A stretch of DNA of 64,000 bases, from the NCBI GenBank assembly GCA_011605725.1, contig JAAOZP010000004.1, positions 185,739 through 249,738 of the forward strand, read 5' to 3'. The DNA comes from Nitrososphaerota archaeon. Its GTDB lineage: Archaea > Thermoproteota > EX4484-205 > JAAOZP01. The translations under genes were made by a program, and so were the position numbers. The notes under the pieces are model-generated. The model saw only the letters and a program-made list of their open reading frames with translations. It was not told where the DNA came from and searched no databases. Positions 22,803 through 31,236 of the stretch are shown one piece after another. Numbering within the stretch: the first letter of the stretch is position 1; the number at the start of each line of letters is the position of its first letter.

Positions 22803-23727
22803 AGCTTTACATTATGAGTACAGTGGAGAGGTTCAACCATACATTTGGTGCCCTGAGACTGAAGCCATGTGGAAGGAGATAAAATGTGGAGGAGGTTGGC
22901 CTTCTGGAGGAAATGAAGGAGATTGGTGCAAAGTCTGGTGGCTAGATTGGACAGGCTGGAAATGGAGGCAAGGAGTTTGGGATCCTGATCAAGGCTATTG
23001 CATAATAACAAGCGGGCAAGCTCCTAATAATGGTTGTACTGATGATAGAAGGGAAAGCACAGCTAGCGGAATAGCTGACCTTTGTCCAGGAAATACAGCA
23101 GGAGATGGAAAGTGTGAGCAAGCATGCGGAGCAGATGCAAGCTGTGATGAAAAAGATACTGGCGATACATGCGGAACAAACGGAAGATGTGCAAGCTATT
23201 GCTTGTGCTGCGAAGGAAGCGATAGCGATGGAGGTAAAGTCTACACAGTGAAAGGAACCACTTCTGGATATTATCAAGGGAGTTGCCAGAGCTTCAATGA
23301 TACTTGCGTCTGGGAGCTTGGAAAACTATACTTGCAAGAATACTTCATTTCTGACAGGAGGATAAATTCTGAACTTTATGACTGCAGCCAGAGGACTGAT
23401 GGGTCGATAAGATGCATAGATGGAAAATGTGGTTGCATGTACGATTCAGACTGTCCTTCTATAGCAGGAAGAAAAGGAACATGTGTGAATAATATTTGTC
23501 AATGGGGTCCTTGCAAAGAAAATTCTGATTGCGATCCTGGATATTGTTGTGAAGCAAAGGTTGGTTCTATCACTATCAACCCGCCATACGGCTGTGTTTC
23601 TCAAGGAACGATAAAAGATAATAAGTACCTATGTGACCCTCCTGAATGGAATGGTGCTTCAAAACAAACTATTTTTGGTTTGTTATTCTCCTATTTCAAG
23701 ATTTTAATCCAAAAAATTATGGGTTAA
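22795..23727 (+). CDS. Cysteine-rich (EB/EGF-like repeat) probably secreted protein, N-terminus uncertain
   Basis: A 310-residue protein with about 36 cysteines. The second half shows repeated Cxx..DCxx..G.CvnnxCxxGpCx motifs (DSDCPSIAGRKGTCVNNICQ, KENSDCDPGYCCEA), like EB or EGF-type disulphide-rich modules. A C-terminal hydrophobic segment (TIFGLLFSYFKILIQKIMG) could anchor it. No signal peptide is visible at the TTG start; it begins exactly where the HerA fragment ends, so the N-terminus may have been lost and replaced. Such cysteine content means an extracytoplasmic or viral surface location. Base composition is more AT-rich than the core genes. Confidence 0.6.
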   Translation: MIKALHYEYSGEVQPYIWCPETEAMWKEIKCGGGWPSGGNEGDWCKVWWLDWTGWKWRQGVWDPDQGYCIITSGQAPNNGCTDDRRESTASGIADLCPGNTAGDGKCEQACGADASCDEKDTGDTCGTNGRCASYCLCCEGSDSDGGKVYTVKGTTSGYYQGSCQSFNDTCVWELGKLYLQEYFISDRRINSELYDCSQRTDGSIRCIDGKCGCMYDSDCPSIAGRKGTCVNNICQWGPCKENSDCDPGYCCEAKVGSITINPPYGCVSQGTIKDNKYLCDPPEWNGASKQTIFGLLFSYFKILIQKIMG

Positions 23728-25339
23728 TCCTTTCCCATTTCCCATCAGGCCTTGTAAGTTGAAGCTCTAATGCATACTTTCCTTCTACATGGTCTTTTAT
23801 CAAAGGCTCAGCATACTGCCACCATCCAAACATGTAAGGCAAAGTTGTTTTTCCGTACTGAGAAATTTTTTCATGAAGCTGAGGAGAAATTATCACGTAA
23901 GGCTCGCTATGATAACCACCACTGTTTGGGTATTTATCAGTTAAAACAAGAGCAGCCCTTCCGAAAACTCTAGCAATTAGCACAGAATAGTATGGGCAAG
24001 TTTGTCCTTCCATAGGAACTACTGCTTCAAGTCGCCATGGAATAAACCCTCTTGATAGTGCCCTTGGATAACCTTGGATGAAAACAGCAACTTCATCCTC
24101 TTTCATTAAACCATCAAAAGAAACAATTATATGATCCTTTTCTACCGTATTGCCAAAAAGTTTTTTATAAGCTGCATCTGAATTTGGCCACTCACCATAA
24201 GCAGGATGCCCTCTAACCACTTCATCTATCGCAAGCAAATACCTAAGAGTTTTCTCCCTGAAATCTTTTTTACTCATTTCATCCAGCCATTGCTGTGGAG
24301 TCTTTCCATCAATACTTGAGTCTGGCGACACATTCCTCCAACCTATTTCCAGGCTAGGTGTTATTTTACCGTTAATGATGTTGTGCCACCCGCTTACAAT
24401 ATCAATCTCAAATAGATCTATAGGAAGAAGCCTTTGCCTCCTGTACCATGCTTCTATTTTTCCATCAGGTATATTCAAATCATACTCAGCTTCTCCACTA
24501 TCAAGCTTATCCACAACATATTTTACAGCCTTTTCCACAACGCTCCAAAACTTTGCTTCATCTTGAGAAGCCATTCCAGTTCCATAGCCAACATCATCAA
24601 CTTGTATAGCTCCTTCCCTCCATTCCTTCGGATATTTCAAAATATTCTCAACATGCTTCGCTAGCCTTAACATGTTAGCATGCTTTCTTGCATTATCAAA
24701 ATCCTTGTTAACCCCATCGTTTTCACCAAGCTTCCTCACGCTTGCTGAAAGAGAATCATTTCCAATCTCATTTATCAGCTTAGAATAACTTCCAAAGTAA
24801 GAAGTAGCATTGTTCAAAGCATATATCTGCGAAAACTTTTGAACTTCTCTGCCAAGATTCTGGTAAATCTTCAAAGCCTCTAAGAACAATTCATTTCTGT
24901 CTAAATTTATCCTAGGGTCTCTCTGAAACTGGTCATAAACGATTTTAACTAGGCTTGAGTTAGCAGAGTAAGCTGGTAAAACTTCTTCATAATTCTTAGC
25001 AAACTGGGAAAAATCTTTAAGAAAGTTCAAACCATCATACTCATTACTATTAGCGAAATAAAGGTAATCCAAGCTATCTTTCAGATTGCCAAAAGTTTTC
25101 AAGCTCTCTTCAGCCAAAGCTCTATCATTAGCCCAAGACTTAGCAAAGCTTACCCAAGTAGAATTACCATTCTGCTTAGGATATTTAGCTATGAACTCTT
25201 CAGCCTGCTCATCGCTAAGACCAGCATCCCTGTAGGGTCTTCTAGCCTGCTCACCCAGATAATGGTTGTAGAGGAAAACCCCAGTGGCACCGGCAGTAAA
25301 CAGGATGAGAACGATGCCTATTTCAAGCATCCTCCGCAA
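23717..25339 (-). CDS. Large secreted/membrane-anchored protein of unknown function
   Basis: A 540-residue protein with an N-terminal anchor (RMLEIGIVLILFTAGATGVF) and a long, mostly helical ectodomain (LSDEQAEEFIAKYPKQNGNS; many Asn and Tyr). The C-terminal part looks beta-rich (VAVFIQGYPRALSRGFIPWR, GKYALELQLTRPDGKWERIN). No known domain was recognised. It converges with the cysteine-rich gene, overlapping it by 11 bases, so the two probably form one imported unit of surface or virus-like genes. Confidence 0.6.
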   Translation of the reverse strand: MRRMLEIGIVLILFTAGATGVFLYNHYLGEQARRPYRDAGLSDEQAEEFIAKYPKQNGNSTWVSFAKSWANDRALAEESLKTFGNLKDSLDYLYFANSNEYDGLNFLKDFSQFAKNYEEVLPAYSANSSLVKIVYDQFQRDPRINLDRNELFLEALKIYQNLGREVQKFSQIYALNNATSYFGSYSKLINEIGNDSLSASVRKLGENDGVNKDFDNARKHANMLRLAKHVENILKYPKEWREGAIQVDDVGYGTGMASQDEAKFWSVVEKAVKYVVDKLDSGEAEYDLNIPDGKIEAWYRRQRLLPIDLFEIDIVSGWHNIINGKITPSLEIGWRNVSPDSSIDGKTPQQWLDEMSKKDFREKTLRYLLAIDEVVRGHPAYGEWPNSDAAYKKLFGNTVEKDHIIVSFDGLMKEDEVAVFIQGYPRALSRGFIPWRLEAVVPMEGQTCPYYSVLIARVFGRAALVLTDKYPNSGGYHSEPYVIISPQLHEKISQYGKTTLPYMFGWWQYAEPLIKDHVEGKYALELQLTRPDGKWERINP

Positions 25340-25435
25340 CTCTAACAGGAATAGTCTTCACTCAGGCTTATTAGCTTTAACAGTAAGAGCCGGGGAAAAT
25401 TAAATAGAATTGAGAAAAGCGGGTTTTGAAAAAAA

Positions 25436-25675
25436 TTACTCTTCGTCTGGATCGGGCAGGTCCCAGTCGGGGTCAGTTTTGACTTGACCTAAAGCTTTCT
25501 CAAGCATGATGCGTTGTTCAATTGATGCAACCAGCTTGCGTGTGAATACCGCGGCATCAGGATTGATTGAGACAGAGTCGATTCCAGCTCTGACAAGGAA
25601 CTCTGTAAACTCAGGATATATTAGGATGCTTATTTTAACATTTGAGGAGTCTTCACCAGGAATTCCAAGATGCAT
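25436..25675 (-). CDS. Intact member of the small LEKAL protein family (79 residues)
   Basis: From ATG 25675: [79 protein letters not shown]. One short strand, two helices and a very acidic tail. No known family was recognised. Six broken relatives lie at 9846, 10436, 16112, 16846, 19045 and 26402. Many sit next to toxin-antitoxin pairs; this one lies 65 bases from mntA-hepT on the opposite strand. It may be an antitoxin-like or regulatory protein, but that is inference from context. Confidence 0.6.
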   Translation of the reverse strand: MHLGIPGEDSSNVKISILIYPEFTEFLVRAGIDSVSINPDAAVFTRKLVASIEQRIMLEKALGQVKTDPDWDLPDPDEE

Positions 25676-25740
25676 GTTTCCTACTTGGGAAAAGGTTAAA
25701 ATTAAGAATTCCGTGTCTTGATTGAAGAGGCTCGGTTAGG

Positions 25741-26052
25741 ATGAGGAGAAATTTGAAAAGAGTCGAGGAAATGAAGGACAAGTTAGAGAGGTTGAAGCCC
25801 GTGTTAAGGGAAAGGTTTAGGGTGAAGACTATTGGGGTTTTCGGCTCCTATATTAGGGGGGAGGAGAGGGAGGATAGTGACCTTGATATTCTAGTCGAGT
25901 TTGAGGAAGATGCTGAATTAAGCCTCCTAGATTTCATTGGCTTAGAGAATTATTTAAGTGAAGAATTAGGCGTCAAAGTGGACTTGGTGGAGAAAAACAC
26001 GCTTAAACCCAGAATTGGAAAGCACATACTGGAGGAAGTAGAATACTTATGA
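25741..26052 (+). CDS. mntA: MNT-domain nucleotidyltransferase antitoxin (MntA)
   Basis: A 103-residue minimal nucleotidyltransferase. FRVKTIGVFGSYIRGEERED and SDLDILVEF carry the GSxxRGxxxxxSDxDxxV motif with catalytic aspartates. MntA neutralises HepT by adding AMP residues to it. It overlaps hepT by four bases. Confidence 0.92.
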   Translation: MRRNLKRVEEMKDKLERLKPVLRERFRVKTIGVFGSYIRGEEREDSDLDILVEFEEDAELSLLDFIGLENYLSEELGVKVDLVEKNTLKPRIGKHILEEVEYL

Positions 26053-26390
26053 AAAGAGAATTTCTAGATTATGTTGACGATATAATTGGAGCTATGAATG
26101 ATGCTATGGGCTTCGTGGAAGGAATGAGTTATGACGAGTTTGCAAGGGATAAGAAGACTATCTACGCGGTTGTGAGAGCAGTAGAAATCATTGGAGAGGC
26201 TGTTAAAAAGATACCGGATTCTATTAAAAAGAAATACCCTGAAATACCTTGGCGGGAAATGGCTGGGATGAGGGATAAATTAATCCATGAATACTTCGGC
26301 GTCAATTTGCAAAGGGTCTGGAGAACAGTCAGAGAAGACATGCCTGCCTTAAAACCTTTATTTGAGAAAATATTGAAAGATTTAGAGTAA
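26049..26390 (+). CDS. hepT: HepT (HEPN, DUF86) ribonuclease toxin
   Basis: A 113-residue four-helix HEPN protein. REMAGMRDKLIHEYFGVNLQ carries the R-x4-6-H catalytic motif followed by tyrosine, the residue modified by MntA. The pair is complete. Confidence 0.92.
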   Translation: MKREFLDYVDDIIGAMNDAMGFVEGMSYDEFARDKKTIYAVVRAVEIIGEAVKKIPDSIKKKYPEIPWREMAGMRDKLIHEYFGVNLQRVWRTVREDMPALKPLFEKILKDLE

Positions 26391-26401
26391 GAAGTTCTAT
26401 T

Positions 26402-26562
26402 CGTCAGAGTTGCTCATAAGGGCTTTCTCAAGCATTATGCGTTGCTCAATAGAAGTAACAAGCTTTCTAGTGAACACCGCAGCATCAGGATTAATAGACA
26501 CGGAGTCGATGCCTGCTCTAACAAGGAACTCAGTGAACTCAGAGTAAACACTTGGGAGCTAC
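26402..26562 (-). pseudogene. Small-family (LEKAL) fragment 6
   Basis: Read leftwards, directly after the stop of the 26559 gene: [53 protein letters not shown] stop. The start and the [10 protein letters not shown] tail are lost, though the main helices remain open for 50 codons. Confidence 0.65.
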
Positions 26563-27623
26563 TTAAACAGCTCAGGGAAGTCTTCCTTGAGGAACTCTAT
26601 TTTTTCAAGCGGAAACTTATAGAGTCTGGAGTGCTTATCTACTATTATCTTACCACCTTCGATTTTTTCTTTCAAAATCTCGCGCTCAACCACCTTTTCG
26701 CTTTCTATTACTTTCGTTCTGACCTTTTCAGTGACAAGCTTGTAGTCAGCTAACCTAAGCTTGTAGCCGTCCAGATTATAGACCTTGTGTCTAGGATCCT
26801 TTAACGATTCTATCAATTCATCTCGCACGAAATCCTCGTATTTCTTGTCGAATTCCCGGTCTCTCTTCAACGGCCACTTGCAGATAACCCGGGACCAAAT
26901 TCTTTCTCTAAACGGATCATCTCTAAATAGCTTCGTTTCCTCATAACATTTCCTCCTTTCCTCGCTCGGAAACCATTCAGTCTTCATCCTCTTTAAATGT
27001 TCCGTTAATGCTTCAATCCTCTTTAGGACCTCGTTGATTATCTGCTCATCATTCATTCCGACTATATCGAACTTAAGACTAACTTCAAGTTCTGAGAAGT
27101 CGCATTTCGCCTCCCGTTGACTTACGTTCCATCTTTCTAGCGAGCTTCGTAGGGACTTCAAAAAGACCTCGATATCCTTTATCACGGCTGGCATTATCCT
27201 AGCAGCCTTCATCCTGTCCTCCCTCTCCGAAAGCATCACTGTCATTGAGTCTTCATTTGAAAAAAGGAGGAGCAACGGCCATAACGCATAGTAATACTTG
27301 CAGAGAAAATGAAGGTCAAAACCCTCCATCTCTATTTCTATTTGATCCCTTGAGATTGTTACTGTCTCAACTGAGATAGGATATGGATCTATCCAATCAT
27401 CAGGCCATTTTATAAACCTCTTTCCCTCAAAGTATACGTCGTTTATATCTGCCTGTGTATATGTATACATTAGGCCCTGTCCTTTGAAATAATCCCTGTT
27501 AGGCCTCCGACAGATCCAAAAATCCCTGCGAGACACCACACCAAATTCGCATCCATACCTTTCACTCAATTCTTTCGCAAGCCTGTTTGCCAAGAGCTCC
27601 CTTCTTTCAGCATCCATGTCCAC
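26559..27623 (-). CDS. Uncharacterised 354-residue charged cytoplasmic protein
   Basis: The start at 27623 gives MDMDAERRELLANRLAKELS. The protein is rich in Arg, Lys, Glu and Trp, with no membrane segment. The middle part (YYALWPLLLLFSNEDSMTVM; FLKSLRSSLERWNVSQREAK) is helical. The C-terminal strand-rich part ends KFPLEKIEFLKEDFPELFK. I do not recognise a domain. Its C-terminus recurs as a scrap at 19.2 kb. It lies one base after the next gene leftwards, suggesting an operon with the membrane winged-helix gene. Confidence 0.6.
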   Translation of the reverse strand: MDMDAERRELLANRLAKELSERYGCEFGVVSRRDFWICRRPNRDYFKGQGLMYTYTQADINDVYFEGKRFIKWPDDWIDPYPISVETVTISRDQIEIEMEGFDLHFLCKYYYALWPLLLLFSNEDSMTVMLSEREDRMKAARIMPAVIKDIEVFLKSLRSSLERWNVSQREAKCDFSELEVSLKFDIVGMNDEQIINEVLKRIEALTEHLKRMKTEWFPSEERRKCYEETKLFRDDPFRERIWSRVICKWPLKRDREFDKKYEDFVRDELIESLKDPRHKVYNLDGYKLRLADYKLVTEKVRTKVIESEKVVEREILKEKIEGGKIIVDKHSRLYKFPLEKIEFLKEDFPELFK

Positions 27624-28998
27624 TTAACCCCCGCTAAGTTCAATTGTCTCCCAGACTATTTTAACTTGATTATCTGTAATGCCGATTGCAAATGCATAAC
27701 CGTATTTCGGGAGTTCTAAATTTATTCCAGTATACTCATTAAGCTTACTCCTAAGATCGCTGTTAAGGTAATTATATCTATCTTTGAGGTCTCTCTTAGC
27801 TTCGCTTAGACGTACGCTTAAGTCCTCTCCAGCAAAGGCTGACTTCCACTCGCTTATCCATGGAATTATGATCTTCTTGTTTCTTTCATTCTTAATCATG
27901 GTAAAGGCATCGGCATAGTATTCGCTCAGAATGCGACCACTTCTTTCATCTATCTTGACTATATTCTGGCCACTTCTGTCTATTATGATTTCGCCCTCTA
28001 TTCCAAAATAACTCTTGTATTTCTTTAAAAGAACCTCATTACTGAGTTCACACCCTGCTATACCTTTAGCATGGTCTCCGAAGCCGTGGGCAGCATCATT
28101 ATACCATGTCAAGTATTCTCTAATGTTCTTCACTACCCTCATCGTCATGCTGCCTTTAGTCGCATCGCCTTCGAATTGTGGCTCTGAGAAGTAATCTTTG
28201 CTGAGAAATTCCTTCATGATGTTCTCGAGAAGCTCGCCGGGAAGCACCTTGTAATAAGTGAGTTCTCCTGAAGCCCACTTGACACGGGCAGTCTGATCGT
28301 AATCTGTCAACTCGAAAGTTATTTGGAGAACCTTGCCGTCTCCCGTGTCCGAGGCCTGGAATTTCGTAACGTTTTCTTTTAAGGATGTTGTTTTAGAAAT
28401 AGTTGATTCTGTGGGAAAAGGAGGCAACTTTCTTTGAAATGGAGAACAATATGTTGCTAGAAACCCGATTCTTTTTTGAGGGAAATAGATTTTTGAGACT
28501 ATTAGGAACCATTTACCTCGCTCTGTAAGTTGATATGTCTTCTCAACTCCTCGTTTTTTTCTCAGGTGGTTCAACTTTTAACAAGTTATGTTTAGCGAGT
28601 TCATCAACATAGGCAATGATTCGTGTTCTGGACAAACTTACTCCCCTTTTCTCAACCATTTCACAGAGTTCAGTCTGGGATAGAGATTCCTCTTTATCCA
28701 GAATATCTATAATGATCCTGTTTATAGGCTCACCGTCCAGTGTAAGCTCTTTCATTTTCTCCTCAATAATTTTGGGGCACCCTAGGTTATCTAACTTTAT
28801 TGATTTTAGAGTTGCCGGTAAGTAATCCATAGGTTGAGTTAGCCAGGCAATGAACGAATAGCCTACGATAAAAGTTACGATGAGGAGTAGCAGACGAGAA
28901 AAGGGGTCTGTTTGGAATATAAGAGGAATTATACAAATCGCTATAGCTAGCAGGCGTGAGAAAAGATCAACTAGGATGCTTTTCGCTTGTCGTAACAT
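27624..28998 (-). pseudogene. Membrane-anchored winged-helix protein split by one frameshift
   Basis: The first part, from ATG 28998, has two N-terminal membrane helices (LLAIAICIIPLIFQTDPFSR; LLLIVTFIVGYSFIAWLTQP), then a winged helix (LSQTELCEMVEKRGVSLSRT; VDELAKHNLLKVEPPEKK). The frame is lost in an A7 run near 28557. One base fewer would give KKRGVEKTYQLTERGKWFLI, which completes the winged helix, and the protein then runs on to 27624 (another 300 residues of unknown fold, KYGYAFAIGITDNQVKIVWE). It is either a real pseudogene, a slippage-controlled gene, or a sequence error. Confidence 0.6.
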
Positions 28999-29115
28999 TA
29001 GCTATTTTATTCTTTATGCACAAATATAAGTAGGTTTAAAGTGGATTAAAAGTAGGTTTAAACGGAAAGAGTAAAATAATTTGGGTGAAATAGTGGCTTC
29101 CGAGGTGATGGATGA

Positions 29116-29894
29116 ATGCCGTCTCTAAGAACAATGATCATTATCTTAGTATCACTACTAATAGTAATCATAGCAACACTTATTGTGAACAACCCTTGGA
29201 AACCTCCTGTAGAAAAGCCTGCTGAATTGCATATTGACCTTGATTTTCCACCTCTACTTCCCGGAAGCCCTGTAAGGTACATGTCAATATAAACAATACT
29301 GGTGGAGATGCGAGGAACATTGTTTTGATGTTTAATTCCACAGCATTATCGCAAGTAAGCGATAAATTCGATCTACGTGGCGGGCAGTCTACCAGCATTG
29401 AGGTTACAATTAATGCTAATGAAATAAAGAATGATTATTATGATGTTAACATCAGTTGGAAGTATGAGGATTCAAATGGTTCTCATACTGAAGGGCCAAT
29501 TATCAAGAGAGTTTACATACTGCCGTTAGTCCAGCTCGTTGATATTAGATGGGAACCGACAGGTTTGTTTGGTCTTATTCCAAAAAATGAGATTAAGAGG
29601 ACTGATGAGACAAAACTCTATTTCAGAGTTGAAAGTAAGAGCGAGGCTACCGTATATTCTAACCTGTATTGCAAAGCTAACTTTACAATAAGCGAAGCCA
29701 TGTTGAATATAGCTATAGAACCTTCTCTAATTAATATTGAAACAATAGGTCCTCGAGGAAAAAGCAGAGAATACAATTTCACAATTAAAACAAGAAATAC
29801 TCCTCCAGGAACCTATGAAATAACTGTTTTCTTGTATTCTTCAGAATACGTGGTTACGAAACAGACCTTGGAGCTGAAGGTTGCTCCAGATTAA
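29116..29894 (+). pseudogene. Secreted CARDB-like protein split by one frameshift
   Basis: ATG 29116 gives a signal anchor (RTMIIILVSLLIVIIATLIV) and PAELHIDLDFPPLLPGSPV. The frame then shifts by one base near 29275. The other frame carries VHVNINNTGGDARNIVLMFN, STALSQVSDKF and the remaining beta-sandwich (NISWKYEDSNGSH; NTPPGTYEITVFLYSSEYVV). VNNTGG..A.N is the usual start of CARDB-type adhesion domains. One extra A in TAAGG would restore a 260-residue protein. Confidence 0.6.
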
Positions 29895-29931
29895 AGACGC
29901 ATCCTTGGGAAAAATGGAAAGGAGGTGATAA

Positions 29932-30123
29932 ATAACGGAAATTCGGTTTAGCTTCTGGGCATATGGTATACTCGCTATCGCTGCACTCTGCATAATTCTC
30001 TATTTCTTTTCTACTATAGGGGGTCACCCGGAAATCGGTTTTAATCTCCGAAACATCGCGGTTTTAATAATCGGTGCGTCTATCCTCTACATGTTTATAA
30101 AACCATTATTACAGAAATTGTAG
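29932..30123 (+). CDS. Small two-helix membrane protein with non-standard start
   Basis: The frame ITEIRFSFWAYGILAIAALC, IILYFFSTIGGHPEIGFNLR, NIAVLIIGASILYMFIKPLL, QKL ends at TAG 30123. Two membrane helices are clear. The only in-frame candidate start at the right distance from a strong GGAGGTGA (29921-29928) is ATA 29932. Either ATA is used, or the start codon has been mutated (ATG to ATA). It lies 37 bases after the CARDB-like gene and may be its partner. Confidence 0.45.
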   Translation: MTEIRFSFWAYGILAIAALCIILYFFSTIGGHPEIGFNLRNIAVLIIGASILYMFIKPLLQKL

Positions 30124-30222
30124 AAGTAAAATCCATTTGAGAGCACGTTCGCTAACTCCAATGATGGCCAATGAAGAATTCAAGTAGTATATGCTCCTTC
30201 ACCGGCCTTATTAACGCCCCTT

Positions 30223-30720
30223 TCAGCAAAGCAAGGATTCCTTAAGCATTTGAGATAGGTTTGAATTGGGTTCAATATTCTGGCTTTGATAAAGTATTGT
30301 TTCTAATATTTTACGGGTTTCCTCTAAGACTCCAAGAGTTATTTGCTCATCGTGAATCTTATTTATTCCCAGTGAGGTGATTCTGCTATAGGTTTTTCCT
30401 CTCAAGAAAGGAGTATGGGAATGTGCATCTCTGATAGTAAATATCTTTTTGCATTTTTGTTTAGTCTCTGAATCAATTAAACCATGTTCTTCAGCTATTT
30501 TCAGAAGCTCCTTTCTTTCAGTGAGAAAAGGTGGGAAACCAGTTTTTGTTTTATCAAATTGTTCAACATGTTCCTTCTTAAGCGGATGAGATACTGCAAT
30601 AATGTATAAAGCAGTCTCTAACGCACAAGCACAGTAAATAACGCAGGCTCCGTATAGCCTTGCAGCAAAGGATACTTTAGCACATTGAAGAAAGAATCGA
30701 GTTAGATTCTCTACCACCAT
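30223..30720 (-). CDS. HEPN-like helical protein, function unknown
   Basis: A 165-residue helical protein: LTRFFLQCAKVSFAARLYGA, CVIYCACALETALYIIAVSH, and KIFTIRDAHSHTPFLRG. The early ACVIYCACALETALY helix and late R..H region recall HEPN or DUF4145-type proteins, but the canonical R-x4-6-H is RDAHSH only. AT-rich sequence before it (TTTATATAAG at 30817, minus-strand side) fits a promoter. Confidence 0.45.
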   Translation of the reverse strand: MVVENLTRFFLQCAKVSFAARLYGACVIYCACALETALYIIAVSHPLKKEHVEQFDKTKTGFPPFLTERKELLKIAEEHGLIDSETKQKCKKIFTIRDAHSHTPFLRGKTYSRITSLGINKIHDEQITLGVLEETRKILETILYQSQNIEPNSNLSQMLKESLLC

Positions 30721-30841
30721 TTTTAAGCCATTAAACCACTTTTCTTTCTAGTTATAAAGATATAACGGAAACTCTTCCCGTACGATAGCAAACACCCCGA
30801 GACACGTTCAACCATTTTTATATAAGATGACTATATTAACA

Positions 30842-31153
30842 CTATTGATTAAACACTCTCTTCTTCCTCTTCGATCACTCAGGCCATAAGCTGTTTTAAT
30901 GGCCATTTCTTCGGCTAGCGAAGCACATAGCTTAGCATGCTACCTGAAGGGCTATAGCCACTTGCTAAGTGGAGAAATTCCTTCATCCTCCTTCCTTCCT
31001 TTATTAGGAACCTTTATTCTTATCGCTTCTTCCCCACCTATTGCTTCTGGGGCTGCCTCCTCCGTTCTTGAAAGCCTCCTCTCCATCATTGCCTTTGCTA
31101 AAACCTTTGCCTCATTAGCTAATTTCTTTGGGAGACCCAGAATTCTTGCAACC
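30842..31153 (-). pseudogene. Decayed gene fragment starting at a palindrome
   Basis: Read leftwards from the palindrome at 31154: VARILGLPKKLANEAKVLAK, AMMERRLSRTEEAAPEAIGG, EEAIRIKVPNKGRKEDEGIS, PLSKWL, then two in-frame stops and HAKLCASLAEEMAIKTAYGL. The composition is coding-like, with helices that resemble the repeats of TFB or a HEPN protein. I cannot decide between them. Confidence 0.35.
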
Positions 31154-31164
31154 TAGCGCGCGCG
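31154..31164. repeat. Iterated palindrome (TAGCGCGCGCG)
   Basis: Begins the decayed fragment on its left. About 75 bases without coding sequence lie between it and the end of the methylase remnant. Confidence 0.75.
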
Positions 31165-31236
31165 AGCCTTCCGAACCTCCTATGCACTTTCCAGCTCGGC
31201 GTTTGCGATCACCTACTTCTTACTATGCAGCACCCA

